Shown here: piece after piece, positions 1 through 5,901 of the stretch | Layout of the letters: the number at the start of each line of letters is the position of its first letter | Numbering within the stretch: the first letter of the stretch is position 1 | DNA from: Pyrinomonadaceae bacterium | GTDB lineage: Bacteria > Acidobacteriota > Blastocatellia > Pyrinomonadales > Pyrinomonadaceae | Direction: 5' to 3' | Length of the DNA stretch: 6,221 nt | Assembly (NCBI GenBank): GCA_025929655.1 | Contig: JAICPV010000147.1 | Span: forward strand, 1 to 6,221 | Translations under genes and position numbers: made by a program | The notes under the pieces: generated by a model | The model's input: only the letters and a program-made list of their open reading frames with translations | Databases searched by the model: none | Told to the model about the DNA's origin: nothing

Positions 1-1
1 G

Positions 2-547
2 GATATGCTTCAACGCCTGCGCAACAACAGCAAGCTCGACGTGCAGATCGTCGAGACAGATTTCCCGTCGGTACGCGAAGTCGACCTTAAGCTGATCGAG
101 CTTGGCAAACAGCTCGACGCGGTTATTGTTACGAATGATTTCAATCTGAACAAGGTCGCGCAGCTTCGCGGGGTTCAGGTGCTGAACATCAATGAACTCG
201 CCAACGCCGTGAAGCCGGTCGTGCTTCCGGGCGAAGCAATGCGAGTATTTGTTCTGAAGGAAGGAAAAGAATACAACCAGGGCGTCGCCTATCTTGACGA
301 CGGTACGATGGTGGTGATCGACAACGCCCGCCGCCTGATCGGCAAGACCGCCGACATCGCCGTAACGAGCGTTCTGCAGACCACCGCCGGCAAGATGATC
401 TTCGGCAAGCTATGGGAAGAGAAGCAGCAGCACGAAGGTGAAAATGGGGAAAGCAACGTTGCGATCCACGATTCGCGCTCGCTCGGCTTCCGACGCGCAA
501 CCCGCGAGCTGCGCCAGTCCACCATCATCGAAGAGATCGAAACCTAG
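2..547 (+). CDS. PIN/TRAM-domain protein, YacL-like (5' partial)
   Basis: This is the C-terminal part of a YacL-type protein, a family with N-terminal membrane helices, a PIN nuclease-fold domain and a TRAM RNA-binding domain. The frame is open to the left edge (a GAT codon precedes the ATG at 5), so that ATG is internal; family members read 'LD-I/M-L' here. Counting it as residue 1, residues 1-70 are the end of the PIN domain. They include the acidic residues D27 (REVDLKL) and D45 (VTNDFNLNK), and the family block NINELANAVKPVVLPGE. Residues about 74-135 are TRAM (KEGKE, QGVAYLDDGTMVVID, IGKTADIAVTSVLQT, AGKMIF). A charged tail of about 45 residues follows (LWEEKQQHEGENGE onward). The missing part should carry the membrane helices and the other PIN acidic residues. 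The family's exact substrate is not established; RNA cleavage or binding is inferred from the domains. Its stop overlaps the ispD start by one base, so the genes are probably co-transcribed. Confidence 0.9.
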   Translation, partial: DMLQRLRNNSKLDVQIVETDFPSVREVDLKLIELGKQLDAVIVTNDFNLNKVAQLRGVQVLNINELANAVKPVVLPGEAMRVFVLKEGKEYNQGVAYLDDGTMVVIDNARRLIGKTADIAVTSVLQTTAGKMIFGKLWEEKQQHEGENGESNVAIHDSRSLGFRRATRELRQSTIIEEIET

Positions 548-1218
548 TGAACACAGCGATAATCGTTGCCGCAGGTTCCGGAACGCGTTTCAATTCGGAA
601 AAACCAAAACAGTTTGTTGAAATCAACGGTAAGCCTCTGATCGCACACACGATAGAGCGGTTCGAGGCGGCGGAGTCCGTCGATTCGATCGTTCTGGTTA
701 TTGCGCGGGATAGTATCGATGAGTTCCAGACCATCGTCGAGAAGTTCAAGTTACAAAAGGTAAGCAAAGTAGTCGAAGGCGGAGCGACGCGCGCGGAATC
801 GGTTCGAAACGGCCTCGGTATGGTTCGCAACGAAACCGCAGTCGTCGCGGTTCACGACGGCGCTCGTCCGCTGGTGACGCCGGAAGAGATCGACGCGACG
901 ATATCGAAGGCGGCCGAGTTCGGAGCCGCTTGTTTGGTCGCTCCCGTGACCGATACGATCAAAACTATTAGAGGCGGTGAGATCGCCGCGACGCTGGATC
1001 GAACACACCTTCGACGCGCGTTGACACCGCAGGCTTTTCGGATCGAAGTTTTGCGGGCGGCATTCGAAGCCGTTGCACTCGATGAATCCGTCTCCGACGA
1101 ATGTTACCTGGTCGAAAAACTCGGCCATCCGATCTCGATCATCGAAGGTGGTTCGCGCAACATTAAGATCACGCACCCTGACGATTTGCTTATTGCTCAG
1201 AGATTTTTGGAAAGATAA
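547..1218 (+). CDS. ispD: 2-C-methyl-D-erythritol 4-phosphate cytidylyltransferase
   Basis: IspD transfers CMP from CTP to MEP, giving CDP-methylerythritol in the cytosolic non-mevalonate isoprenoid pathway. The 223-residue length is normal for a stand-alone IspD. The CTP-binding N-terminus is AAGSGTRF (residues 8-15) with R14 and K21 (EKPKQF) matching the catalytic Arg/Lys pair (R20 and K27 in E. coli). Other family blocks are GGATRAESVRNGL (78-90), VHDGARP (102-108), APVTDTIK (132-139), LTPQAF (159-164), the SDE triad (183-185) and GSRNIKIT (202-209), whose K207 matches the conserved substrate lysine. The start is GTG at 547: it places the AAG loop at the usual distance from the N-terminus and makes the TAGTG overlap with the upstream stop. 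No strong ribosome site is seen; a weak purine stretch (gaagaga) lies about 12-17 bases upstream. Initiation probably depends on coupling to the PIN/TRAM gene. The function assignment is secure. Confidence 0.97.
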   Translation: MNTAIIVAAGSGTRFNSEKPKQFVEINGKPLIAHTIERFEAAESVDSIVLVIARDSIDEFQTIVEKFKLQKVSKVVEGGATRAESVRNGLGMVRNETAVVAVHDGARPLVTPEEIDATISKAAEFGAACLVAPVTDTIKTIRGGEIAATLDRTHLRRALTPQAFRIEVLRAAFEAVALDESVSDECYLVEKLGHPISIIEGGSRNIKITHPDDLLIAQRFLER

Positions 1219-1219
1219 G

Positions 1220-1339
1220 GAAGCAGGCCCCTTCCTTACTGCAGACTTTGTAGTTGAACTCGCATAATTTAGGCAGCTAGATGATAAGGATGTTTCAAGG
1301 TTACTACTCGCAGTCGGGAAGGGGGCCTGCCCCCGCTTC
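1220..1339. repeat. Imperfect inverted repeat in the ispD-ispF gap (MITE/REP-like)
   Basis: The 134-bp gap between ispD and ispF is bounded by two imperfectly complementary arms. The left arm is 1220-1242 and the right arm 1310-1339. Read toward the centre, matching blocks are gaagc, aggcccc, ttcc and actgc; the right arm has extra bases (ggggg, one additional c and one additional g). The right arm also contains its own hairpin, ggggg-cctg-ccccc, at 1321-1334. No T-tract follows, so it does not look like a standard intrinsic terminator. About 67 bases with no recognised content separate the arms. The layout fits a non-autonomous mobile repeat or a REP-type doublet dropped between two co-oriented genes. 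It ends 13 bases before the ispF ATG, so it may affect the ispF leader. No target-site duplication is obvious. The identification as a mobile repeat is inference. Confidence 0.55.
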
Positions 1340-1352
1340 TTACAGTACTTAA

Positions 1353-1829
1353 ATGTTCAGGATAGGACTCGGCAGCGACATTCACAGGTTGGTTGAGGGG
1401 CGGCCGCTAGTCATTGGCGGCGTACGGATCGAATCCGAGCTCGGCGCCGAGGGACATTCAGATGCGGACGTTCTCGTTCACGCACTTTGCGACGCGATCC
1501 TCGGAGCACTATCGCTCCGGGATATCGGAAAACAATTTCCGAGCGACGAGGAACGCTGGCGTAATGCCGAAAGCTTTATATTTCTTAAATACGTCGTCGG
1601 CCTGATGAAAGACAAGGGGTTTGAGATCGTGAACGTCGATTCGACCGTGCATCTCGAAAAACCGAAGCTCCGCCCGTACATCGATGAAATGCGGGCCGGC
1701 ATCGCCGAGGTGCTGGAAACAGACCCGAACAATGTAAACGTGAAAGCAAAAACCGGCGAAGGTGTCGACGCCGTCGGCGAACGACGTGCAGTGCGTGCCG
1801 ACGCGGTCGTAATGCTGGCAAAAGTTTAG
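1353..1829 (+). CDS. ispF: 2-C-methyl-D-erythritol 2,4-cyclodiphosphate synthase
   Basis: IspF cyclises CDP-ME 2-phosphate to MEcPP with release of CMP, the step after IspE in the MEP pathway; the family acts as a homotrimer. The 158-residue length is normal. The metal ligands D9 and H11 (GSDIHRL) and H43 are in place, with the GHSDADVLVHALCDAILGAL block (34-53), DIG (57-59), the NVDSTVHLEKPK substrate segment (94-105) and KAKTGEGVDAVGERRA (131-146). T134 and E136 correspond to the usual Thr/Glu pair near the trimer active site. Departures from the commonest consensus are FPSDEERW for FPDTDxxW, E102 where Gln is frequent, and VDAVGERRAV for LGFxGRGEGI. They look like lineage variants rather than damage. 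The start is the ATG at 1353; no clear ribosome site precedes it. It follows ispD after a repeat-containing gap, so an ispD-ispF transcript is likely but not proven. No ispE is visible here. Confidence 0.97.
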   Translation: MFRIGLGSDIHRLVEGRPLVIGGVRIESELGAEGHSDADVLVHALCDAILGALSLRDIGKQFPSDEERWRNAESFIFLKYVVGLMKDKGFEIVNVDSTVHLEKPKLRPYIDEMRAGIAEVLETDPNNVNVKAKTGEGVDAVGERRAVRADAVVMLAKV

Positions 1830-1886
1830 AGTACAAGCACCAACGAGCGTTTTTGTTTGGAAAATGCAGGGTAAAGCCTGTACTCT
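1828..1886. repeat. Inverted repeat in the ispF-deoA gap (REP-like)
   Basis: The arms agagtacaagc (1828-1838) and gcctgtactct (1876-1886) are complementary at 10 of 11 positions. They enclose 37 bases, including a nested cagg/cctg pair (1867-1870 and 1877-1880) and a run of Ts (gcgtttttg). The left arm begins inside the ispF TAG stop codon and the right arm ends 11 bases before the deoA ATG, so the element fills almost the whole gap. Read on the other strand, 'agagtacaggctttaccctg' resembles the 'tacaggctttagcctg' type of dispersed repeat that I recall from acidobacterial genomes; this resemblance is from memory. It may be a transcript-stabilising or terminating hairpin, or the scar of a REP-type element. 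No poly-T follows the right arm, so standard termination toward deoA is doubtful. Confidence 0.55.
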
Positions 1887-1897
1887 GAACGCTATTG

Positions 1898-3214
1898 ATG
1901 CGCCCACAGGACATCATCTGCATTAAACGCGACGGCGGCGAGCTTTTGCCTGAGCAGATCAAACTTTTCATCGACGGGGTTTGCGACAGCTCGTGGGCGG
2001 ATTACCAGATTTCCGCGCTTTTGATGGCGATGTTCACTCGCGGGTTAAACGAGCAGGAAGAGGAAGCGCTCGTTCGCGAAATGCTGCATTCGGGTAAGAT
2101 CTTCGATTTCTCCAAGATCACCGTGCCGAAAGCGGACAAGCATTCCACCGGAGGCGTTGGCGATAAGACTTCTCTGATCATAGCACCGCTTGTCGCATCG
2201 TGCGGCGTTGCAGTGCCGATGATCTCCGGCCGAGGGCTCGGCCACACTGGCGGGACGCTCGACAAGCTCGAATCGATTCCCGGGTACAATGTAAAGCTTT
2301 CGAAGGAGGACTTTCATTCGGTCGTCGATAAATGCGGCTTCGCGATGGCGGGACAAACTGCGGACATTGCGCCCGCGGATCGGAAACTTTACGCACTCCG
2401 CGACGCGACCGCAACGATCCCTTACATTCCTCTGATCGTTGCGTCGATAATGTCGAAGAAACTCGCCGAGGGCCTGGACGCGTTGATCCTGGACGTGAAA
2501 ACCGGCTCAGGAGCTTTCATGAAATCTTTCGACGACGCGGTCGCTCTTGCCGAGGCGTTAGTGGCGACCGGCAAACGTTTCGAGGTACAAACGCAGGCGG
2601 TCATATCGGACATGAGCCAGCCGCTTGGGAAATATGTCGGCAATGCGCTCGAGGTTTACGAATGCATCAAGATCCTACGAAACGAGATCGAGGTGGCAGC
2701 CCGACCGGCGTGGGAACTGTCGCTCGAACTGTCCGCCCGGATGCTTTTGTTGACAGGTAAGTCGGACGATTTCGAGTCGGCTAAACAGATTTGCACTTCT
2801 AGGGTCGAGAGCGGCGAGGCTCTTGAACGCCTTCGCCTCAATGTCCAGTGTCAGGGAGGTGACCCGTCGATTTGCGACGATCCTGAACGTCTGTTTTCGA
2901 AGGAAATTGTAGAACTTCCAATAAGAGCCGAAACGCCGGGCTTTTTGAACAGCGTTGATACGCAGGTGCTGGGAAATGCAGTTTCCTCGATCGGCGGCGG
3001 ACGGATCAAAGCCGACGATGGCGTCGATCACGCCGTTGGTTTCTCGTCAGAACTTAAGATCGGCGATGCCGTCAAAGCCGGTGACACGATCGGCGTTCTT
3101 TATTGCCGTAATGCCGACGATGCCGCGAATGCAGCTTCGAAGATCCGAGAAGCCTATGTGCTGTCGGAATCGGTTGTTACCCCTCCGCACCTCATCCGAA
3201 GAATAATCGGGTAA
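1898..3214 (+). CDS. deoA: Pyrimidine-nucleoside / thymidine phosphorylase
   Basis: This enzyme cleaves thymidine, deoxyuridine and possibly uridine with phosphate, giving the base and (deoxy)ribose 1-phosphate. The 438-residue length matches DeoA (440) and Pdp (about 433). Residues 1-65 are the helical domain. The phosphate-binding KADKHSTGGVGD (78-89) is followed by the family signature SGRGLGHTGGTLDKLE (110-125). Catalytic residues by alignment with E. coli TP are H82, R168 (LYALRD), S183 and K187 (ASIMSKK). LDVKTGSGAFMK (198-209) and AVISDMSQPLG (234-244) are conserved. The C-terminal PYNP_C domain (about 350-420) includes SSIGGGRIKADDGVDHAVG. The start chosen is the ATG at 1898; a TTG just before it (1895) would add one residue. 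No clear ribosome site is seen. Motifs do not separate thymidine-specific DeoA from the broader Pdp, so the symbol is provisional. A BMP-type nucleoside-binding lipoprotein gene lies about 2.7 kb downstream. Confidence 0.95.
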   Translation: MRPQDIICIKRDGGELLPEQIKLFIDGVCDSSWADYQISALLMAMFTRGLNEQEEEALVREMLHSGKIFDFSKITVPKADKHSTGGVGDKTSLIIAPLVASCGVAVPMISGRGLGHTGGTLDKLESIPGYNVKLSKEDFHSVVDKCGFAMAGQTADIAPADRKLYALRDATATIPYIPLIVASIMSKKLAEGLDALILDVKTGSGAFMKSFDDAVALAEALVATGKRFEVQTQAVISDMSQPLGKYVGNALEVYECIKILRNEIEVAARPAWELSLELSARMLLLTGKSDDFESAKQICTSRVESGEALERLRLNVQCQGGDPSICDDPERLFSKEIVELPIRAETPGFLNSVDTQVLGNAVSSIGGGRIKADDGVDHAVGFSSELKIGDAVKAGDTIGVLYCRNADDAANAASKIREAYVLSESVVTPPHLIRRIIG

Positions 3215-3687
3215 AATCGCCTGTTTCGCACATAATAGATTGGCGGACAGATCGTCGTCGCCGCCATTGAGCCCGAGCCGATAGATTTCGCTCCTACGAG
3301 ATTCCCGACAAATTCGATCGCTTACAAAAACCTTCCGAAAAAGACCAGATAAGCGATCGCGCCGTGTAGAGAAGCGAGTAACCTTGTCATTTGTTGGCTT
3401 CCGCAGTTTGTTTTTAGGATCGTTCCCGATTGAATGTAACGTTTATATGCCTTTGAATGGGCGAAGTCCAAATATATTCCGCAGTCCGCGAACAAACTGA
3501 AATATACAAAAACTCTCAACTCATGCTACATTTTCGCAAAGATCGCATGGACACCCTTTACTACGGCGAACAATTTCACGTCGCTTCCCTAAGGGAATCT
3601 GGGTATGAAATAGTATCCGCTGCTTTTCGAAATTGTTCATGAAAGTTGCCATGCCGCAATAAGGCAAATCGCTCTCATACCTTTCTT
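3215..3687. other. 473-bp gap without an intact gene
   Basis: No convincing intact coding region is present on either strand. The first part holds a weak stem just after deoA (tggcgg 3241-3246 with ccgcca 3261-3266, no T-tract), which could end the deoA transcript but is poorly supported. The - strand at about 3262-3390 carries a methyltransferase relic, listed separately. The rest, about 3391-3687, is AT-richer than its surroundings and presumably holds the promoter of the propeller gene; I could not pick one -35/-10 pair with confidence. Two small symmetric motifs are seen: ttccct-a-agggaa at 3585-3597, a possible operator, and a ttgcc/ggcaa pair at 3646-3650 and 3663-3667, about 20 bases before the next start. 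Confidence 0.6.
3262..3390 (-). pseudogene. Remnant of a small membrane methyltransferase (ICMT/MddA-like), N-terminal fragment
   Basis: Reading the - strand from the ATG at 3390-3388 gives MTRLLASLHGAIAYLVFF then GRFL, a TAA stop at 3324-3322, and in the same frame AIEFVGNLVGAKSIGSG. From memory, intact members of the isoprenylcysteine carboxylmethyltransferase-like family, which includes methanethiol S-methyltransferase MddA, begin with a hydrophobic 'LLA-LYG--AYL-FF' helix. They continue 'FLYAIGFVGNLVVPKSIDSG'. The match runs across the stop codon, with Tyr replaced by TAA and conserved GFVGNL and KSIDSG positions still recognisable as EFVGNL and KSIGSG. After about residue 41 the similarity disappears and the reading runs toward the opposite-strand end of deoA, so the catalytic C-terminal part is gone. 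The fragment is therefore best read as a decayed, 3'-truncated gene. It is short, so chance similarity cannot be excluded. Confidence 0.55.
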
Positions 3688-5664
3688 ATGAAACGCTGTC
3701 CAGAGTGCCGGCGAGATTACACTGACAAGACTTTAAACTTCTGTCTCGATGACGGGATGCGTCTCGTAGATGGTCCGGCGCCCGACGAGGCCGCAACGGC
3801 TATCTTATCGGAACCGGGAACCGAGACCGGGTTCGTTCCGAGCGACTCGCCGACCGTCCAACTTCAAAACCCAGCTACCGCAACTGGTTCTCAGCCGTCA
3901 AATCGCAAATGGTTGGCGGTTGGGACTATCGCGATTGTGACGGGGATCGCTGGAATCGGTTTCGCGATATATAAGTTTTGGGCTGGTACGGATAAACCGC
4001 CGCAGGTGATGAAGATCGAGCGGTTGACCACAAACAGCAAATCTTCTGCAGCAGCCATCTCGCCCGACGGCAAATATGTCGTGTACAGCGTTGATGAAGG
4101 CGGGCAGCATAGTCTCTGGGTGAGGCACGTAGCTGCGTCGAGCAACATACAGATCATTCCTCCGGCGGAGGATGTTTATTACTGGGGGCTCACGTTCACG
4201 CCTGACAGCAGCTACATCAACTTTGTCAAAGTTCAATTTGAGAAGAACGTGGCCTGGCCGCTCTACCAGATCTCGGTGCTGGGAGGCACTCAAAAGAAAC
4301 TGACAGCACAGGCGGAGGGCGGGGTAAGTTATTCTCCCGACGGCAAGCAGTTCGCTTTCGTGCGCGAAGAATATCCAAGCGCGGAAGAAAGCTCTTTATT
4401 GATCGCGAATGCTGATGGCACGGAGGAACGAATACTCGCTTCGCGAAAAACACCTGAAAGTTTTCCTTCGAGAGAAACTGCTCCCGCCTGGTCGCCTGAC
4501 GGGAAGACCATTGCATGTATCGTCAGTGATGAAGCAAAGGGAGTCGGGCGGTCACATGTCGTCGAGGTAAATGTTGCGGATGGAACGAGCAAGATCGTCG
4601 TCACAAAGGAATGGGAGGATATATTTCAAATAGCCTGGCTTCCGGATAAGAGAGGGCTGCTTGTTCTGGGAGTAGAGAAAGGGGGTGTCAGTTACGCCGG
4701 ACAAATATGGAGCTTCTCCTACCCGGAAGGCGAAGCTCGAAGGATCACGACTGACTTTAACAATTATTCGAGCCTGAGTCTCCCGTCGGAATCGAATGCT
4801 CTGGTCGCCGTCCAATCTAATATGATTTCTAATATATGGGTTGCTGCCGGCGGGGATGCAGGGCGCGCTGTACAAATTAAATCAGGCGGTAACAATCTGG
4901 AGGGAATATATGGCGGTCTCGCCTGGACGCCGGACGGCCGCATCGTCTATGACTCAATGGCGAGCGGCGCACCGGATATTTGGATCATGAACTCGGACGG
5001 CACAGCTCAAAAGCAGCTCATGGTGACCGCGGGCGTAAACTTTCGTCTGAAGGTCACGCCCGATGGTCGTTATATAGTTTTCGCGTCCCTCCGCAATGAT
5101 CAGGTAAATATCTGGCGGATGAATTTGGACGGCAGCGATCCGAAGCAGCTGACAAATGGTAATAACGACTGGGATCCCGCGCTGACGCCTGATTCCCAAT
5201 GGGTGATCTACACAGCGCAAAGGGCGGGAATGTCTTATTTGTGGAAAGTTTCGATCGATGGCGGAAATGCCGTGCAGTTGATGGACAAATATACAAACTC
5301 CGCCGAAGTCTCGCCGGACGGAAAGTGGATCGTCTGTTCATATCGTGAAGACGTCAATTCAACATGGAGATACGCGATTATTCCCGTTGAAGGAGGTGAG
5401 CCCAGCAAGGTCTTTGATCTGCTCGGCAAAAAGGGAAACTTTCACTGGTCGCCCGACGGACGCTCTATTAACTATCTTCGAGACACTCAAGGCGGGGTCA
5501 CAAATGTCTGGAGTTTGCCTTTAGACGACAAGCCGCCAAAGCAATTAACGGATTTTAAGACTGAGCAAATATACAATTTCGCATGGTCGCCGGACGGCAA
5601 ACAGCTTGTCCTTGCACGCGGCACGACTACCAGCGATGTTGTTTTGATAAGTAATTTCAGATGA
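3688..5664 (+). CDS. Zinc-ribbon / single-TM / PD40 beta-propeller protein
   Basis: This 658-residue protein has three parts. Residues 1-25 form a mini zinc ribbon (CPEC at 4-7, FCLDDG at 18-23) with only three cysteines. Residues 26-73 are a Pro/Thr/Ser-rich linker. A transmembrane helix follows at about 75-97 (WLAVGTIAIVTGIAGIGFAI), with R73-K74 favouring a cytoplasmic N-terminus. From about 108 to the end it is a TolB/PD40-type propeller with repeats at about 124 (ISPDGKYVVY), 171, 215, 268, 319, 414, 457, 500, 541, 587 and 633 (WSPDGKQLVL), several preceded by 'IWxMNxDGxxxKQL'. The propeller probably lies outside the membrane. Its start (IERLTTNSKSSAAAISPDG; SLWVRHVAASSNIQI) resembles the sensor half of acidobacterial Ser/Thr kinases, but no kinase is present. 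The ATG at 3688 is preferred over an in-frame TTG at 3646 because MKRCPEC is a typical N-terminus of such ribbons. A role in sensing or protein binding is inference; no enzyme motif is seen. Confidence 0.85.
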   Translation: MKRCPECRRDYTDKTLNFCLDDGMRLVDGPAPDEAATAILSEPGTETGFVPSDSPTVQLQNPATATGSQPSNRKWLAVGTIAIVTGIAGIGFAIYKFWAGTDKPPQVMKIERLTTNSKSSAAAISPDGKYVVYSVDEGGQHSLWVRHVAASSNIQIIPPAEDVYYWGLTFTPDSSYINFVKVQFEKNVAWPLYQISVLGGTQKKLTAQAEGGVSYSPDGKQFAFVREEYPSAEESSLLIANADGTEERILASRKTPESFPSRETAPAWSPDGKTIACIVSDEAKGVGRSHVVEVNVADGTSKIVVTKEWEDIFQIAWLPDKRGLLVLGVEKGGVSYAGQIWSFSYPEGEARRITTDFNNYSSLSLPSESNALVAVQSNMISNIWVAAGGDAGRAVQIKSGGNNLEGIYGGLAWTPDGRIVYDSMASGAPDIWIMNSDGTAQKQLMVTAGVNFRLKVTPDGRYIVFASLRNDQVNIWRMNLDGSDPKQLTNGNNDWDPALTPDSQWVIYTAQRAGMSYLWKVSIDGGNAVQLMDKYTNSAEVSPDGKWIVCSYREDVNSTWRYAIIPVEGGEPSKVFDLLGKKGNFHWSPDGRSINYLRDTQGGVTNVWSLPLDDKPPKQLTDFKTEQIYNFAWSPDGKQLVLARGTTTSDVVLISNFR

Positions 5665-5901
5665 CGATCCGGAATTGATCGAACAAAACCTGTGCGCAGA
5701 TCAGTGTTTTTCTTCCCACACAAATCGCCGTGCCCGAGCTGCGCTTCTTATTGATAAATAATACTTTTGAGGCGAGCCGGGGCGGCCCTGATCTTTGGCC
5801 GTTGGACGCGTCGACCGAATCCACCCTTCGCTTCATCAAACCTGCTTGCTGCAAACGCCCGTTACGGTTAAGCTAAGGGCGTTTCAAAAGCGGTCAAATA
5901 T
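5665..5901. other. 237-bp intergenic region upstream of the BMP lipoprotein gene
   Basis: This stretch separates the propeller gene from the BMP gene and probably carries the BMP promoter. An AT-rich patch at about 5747-5768 (ttattgataaataatac) could supply a -10-like element, but no matching -35 stands out. A short open frame begins at a GTG at 5730 and runs about 42 codons, ending at the stop within 'agctaa' near 5873-5876. It has no recognisable motif or ribosome site, so I do not call it. The inverted repeat at its end is listed separately. Confidence 0.5.
5853..5884 (+). promoter_or_regulatory. Perfect 8-bp inverted repeat before the BMP gene
   Basis: The arms aaacgccc (5853-5860) and gggcgttt (5877-5884) are exactly complementary with a 16-base loop containing a further tta/taa pair. 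The structure ends 17 bases before the ATG at 5902. Without a following T-tract it is a weak terminator candidate for the upstream gene; an operator or a 5'-leader hairpin controlling the transporter is equally possible. No ligand or factor can be named from the sequence. Confidence 0.4.

Noticed and set aside
3241..3266. Possible deoA terminator stem tggcgg/ccgcca
   Set aside because: Only six pairs, a 14-base loop and no T-tract; it also lies at the fading end of the relic gene. Mentioned in the gap description but not called as a terminator.
3404..3499. 9-bp inverted repeat cagtttgtt (3404-3412) / aacaaactg (3491-3499)
   Set aside because: The arms are short, simple in sequence and nearly 80 bases apart, which is easily chance. 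No element boundary or duplication accompanies them.
3457..3642. 61-codon + strand open frame in the gap before the propeller gene
   Set aside because: No motif, no ribosome site and an unusual composition. It lies in an AT-richer region where the promoter is expected, so it is probably chance.
3646..3687. TTG at 3646 as the start of the propeller protein
   Set aside because: The added 14 residues have no family character, whereas the ATG at 3688 gives the usual MKRCPEC zinc-ribbon N-terminus.
5657..5854. 65-codon - strand open frame after the propeller gene
   Set aside because: It overlaps the end of the propeller gene, shows no recognisable family feature and has no supporting ribosome site.
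5730..5876. Short + strand frame with a GTG start, reading PELRFLLINNTFEASRGG and onward
   Set aside because: The composition is not absurd for coding, but there is no ribosome site or known motif, and its end overlaps the inverted repeat before the BMP gene. Not enough to call.
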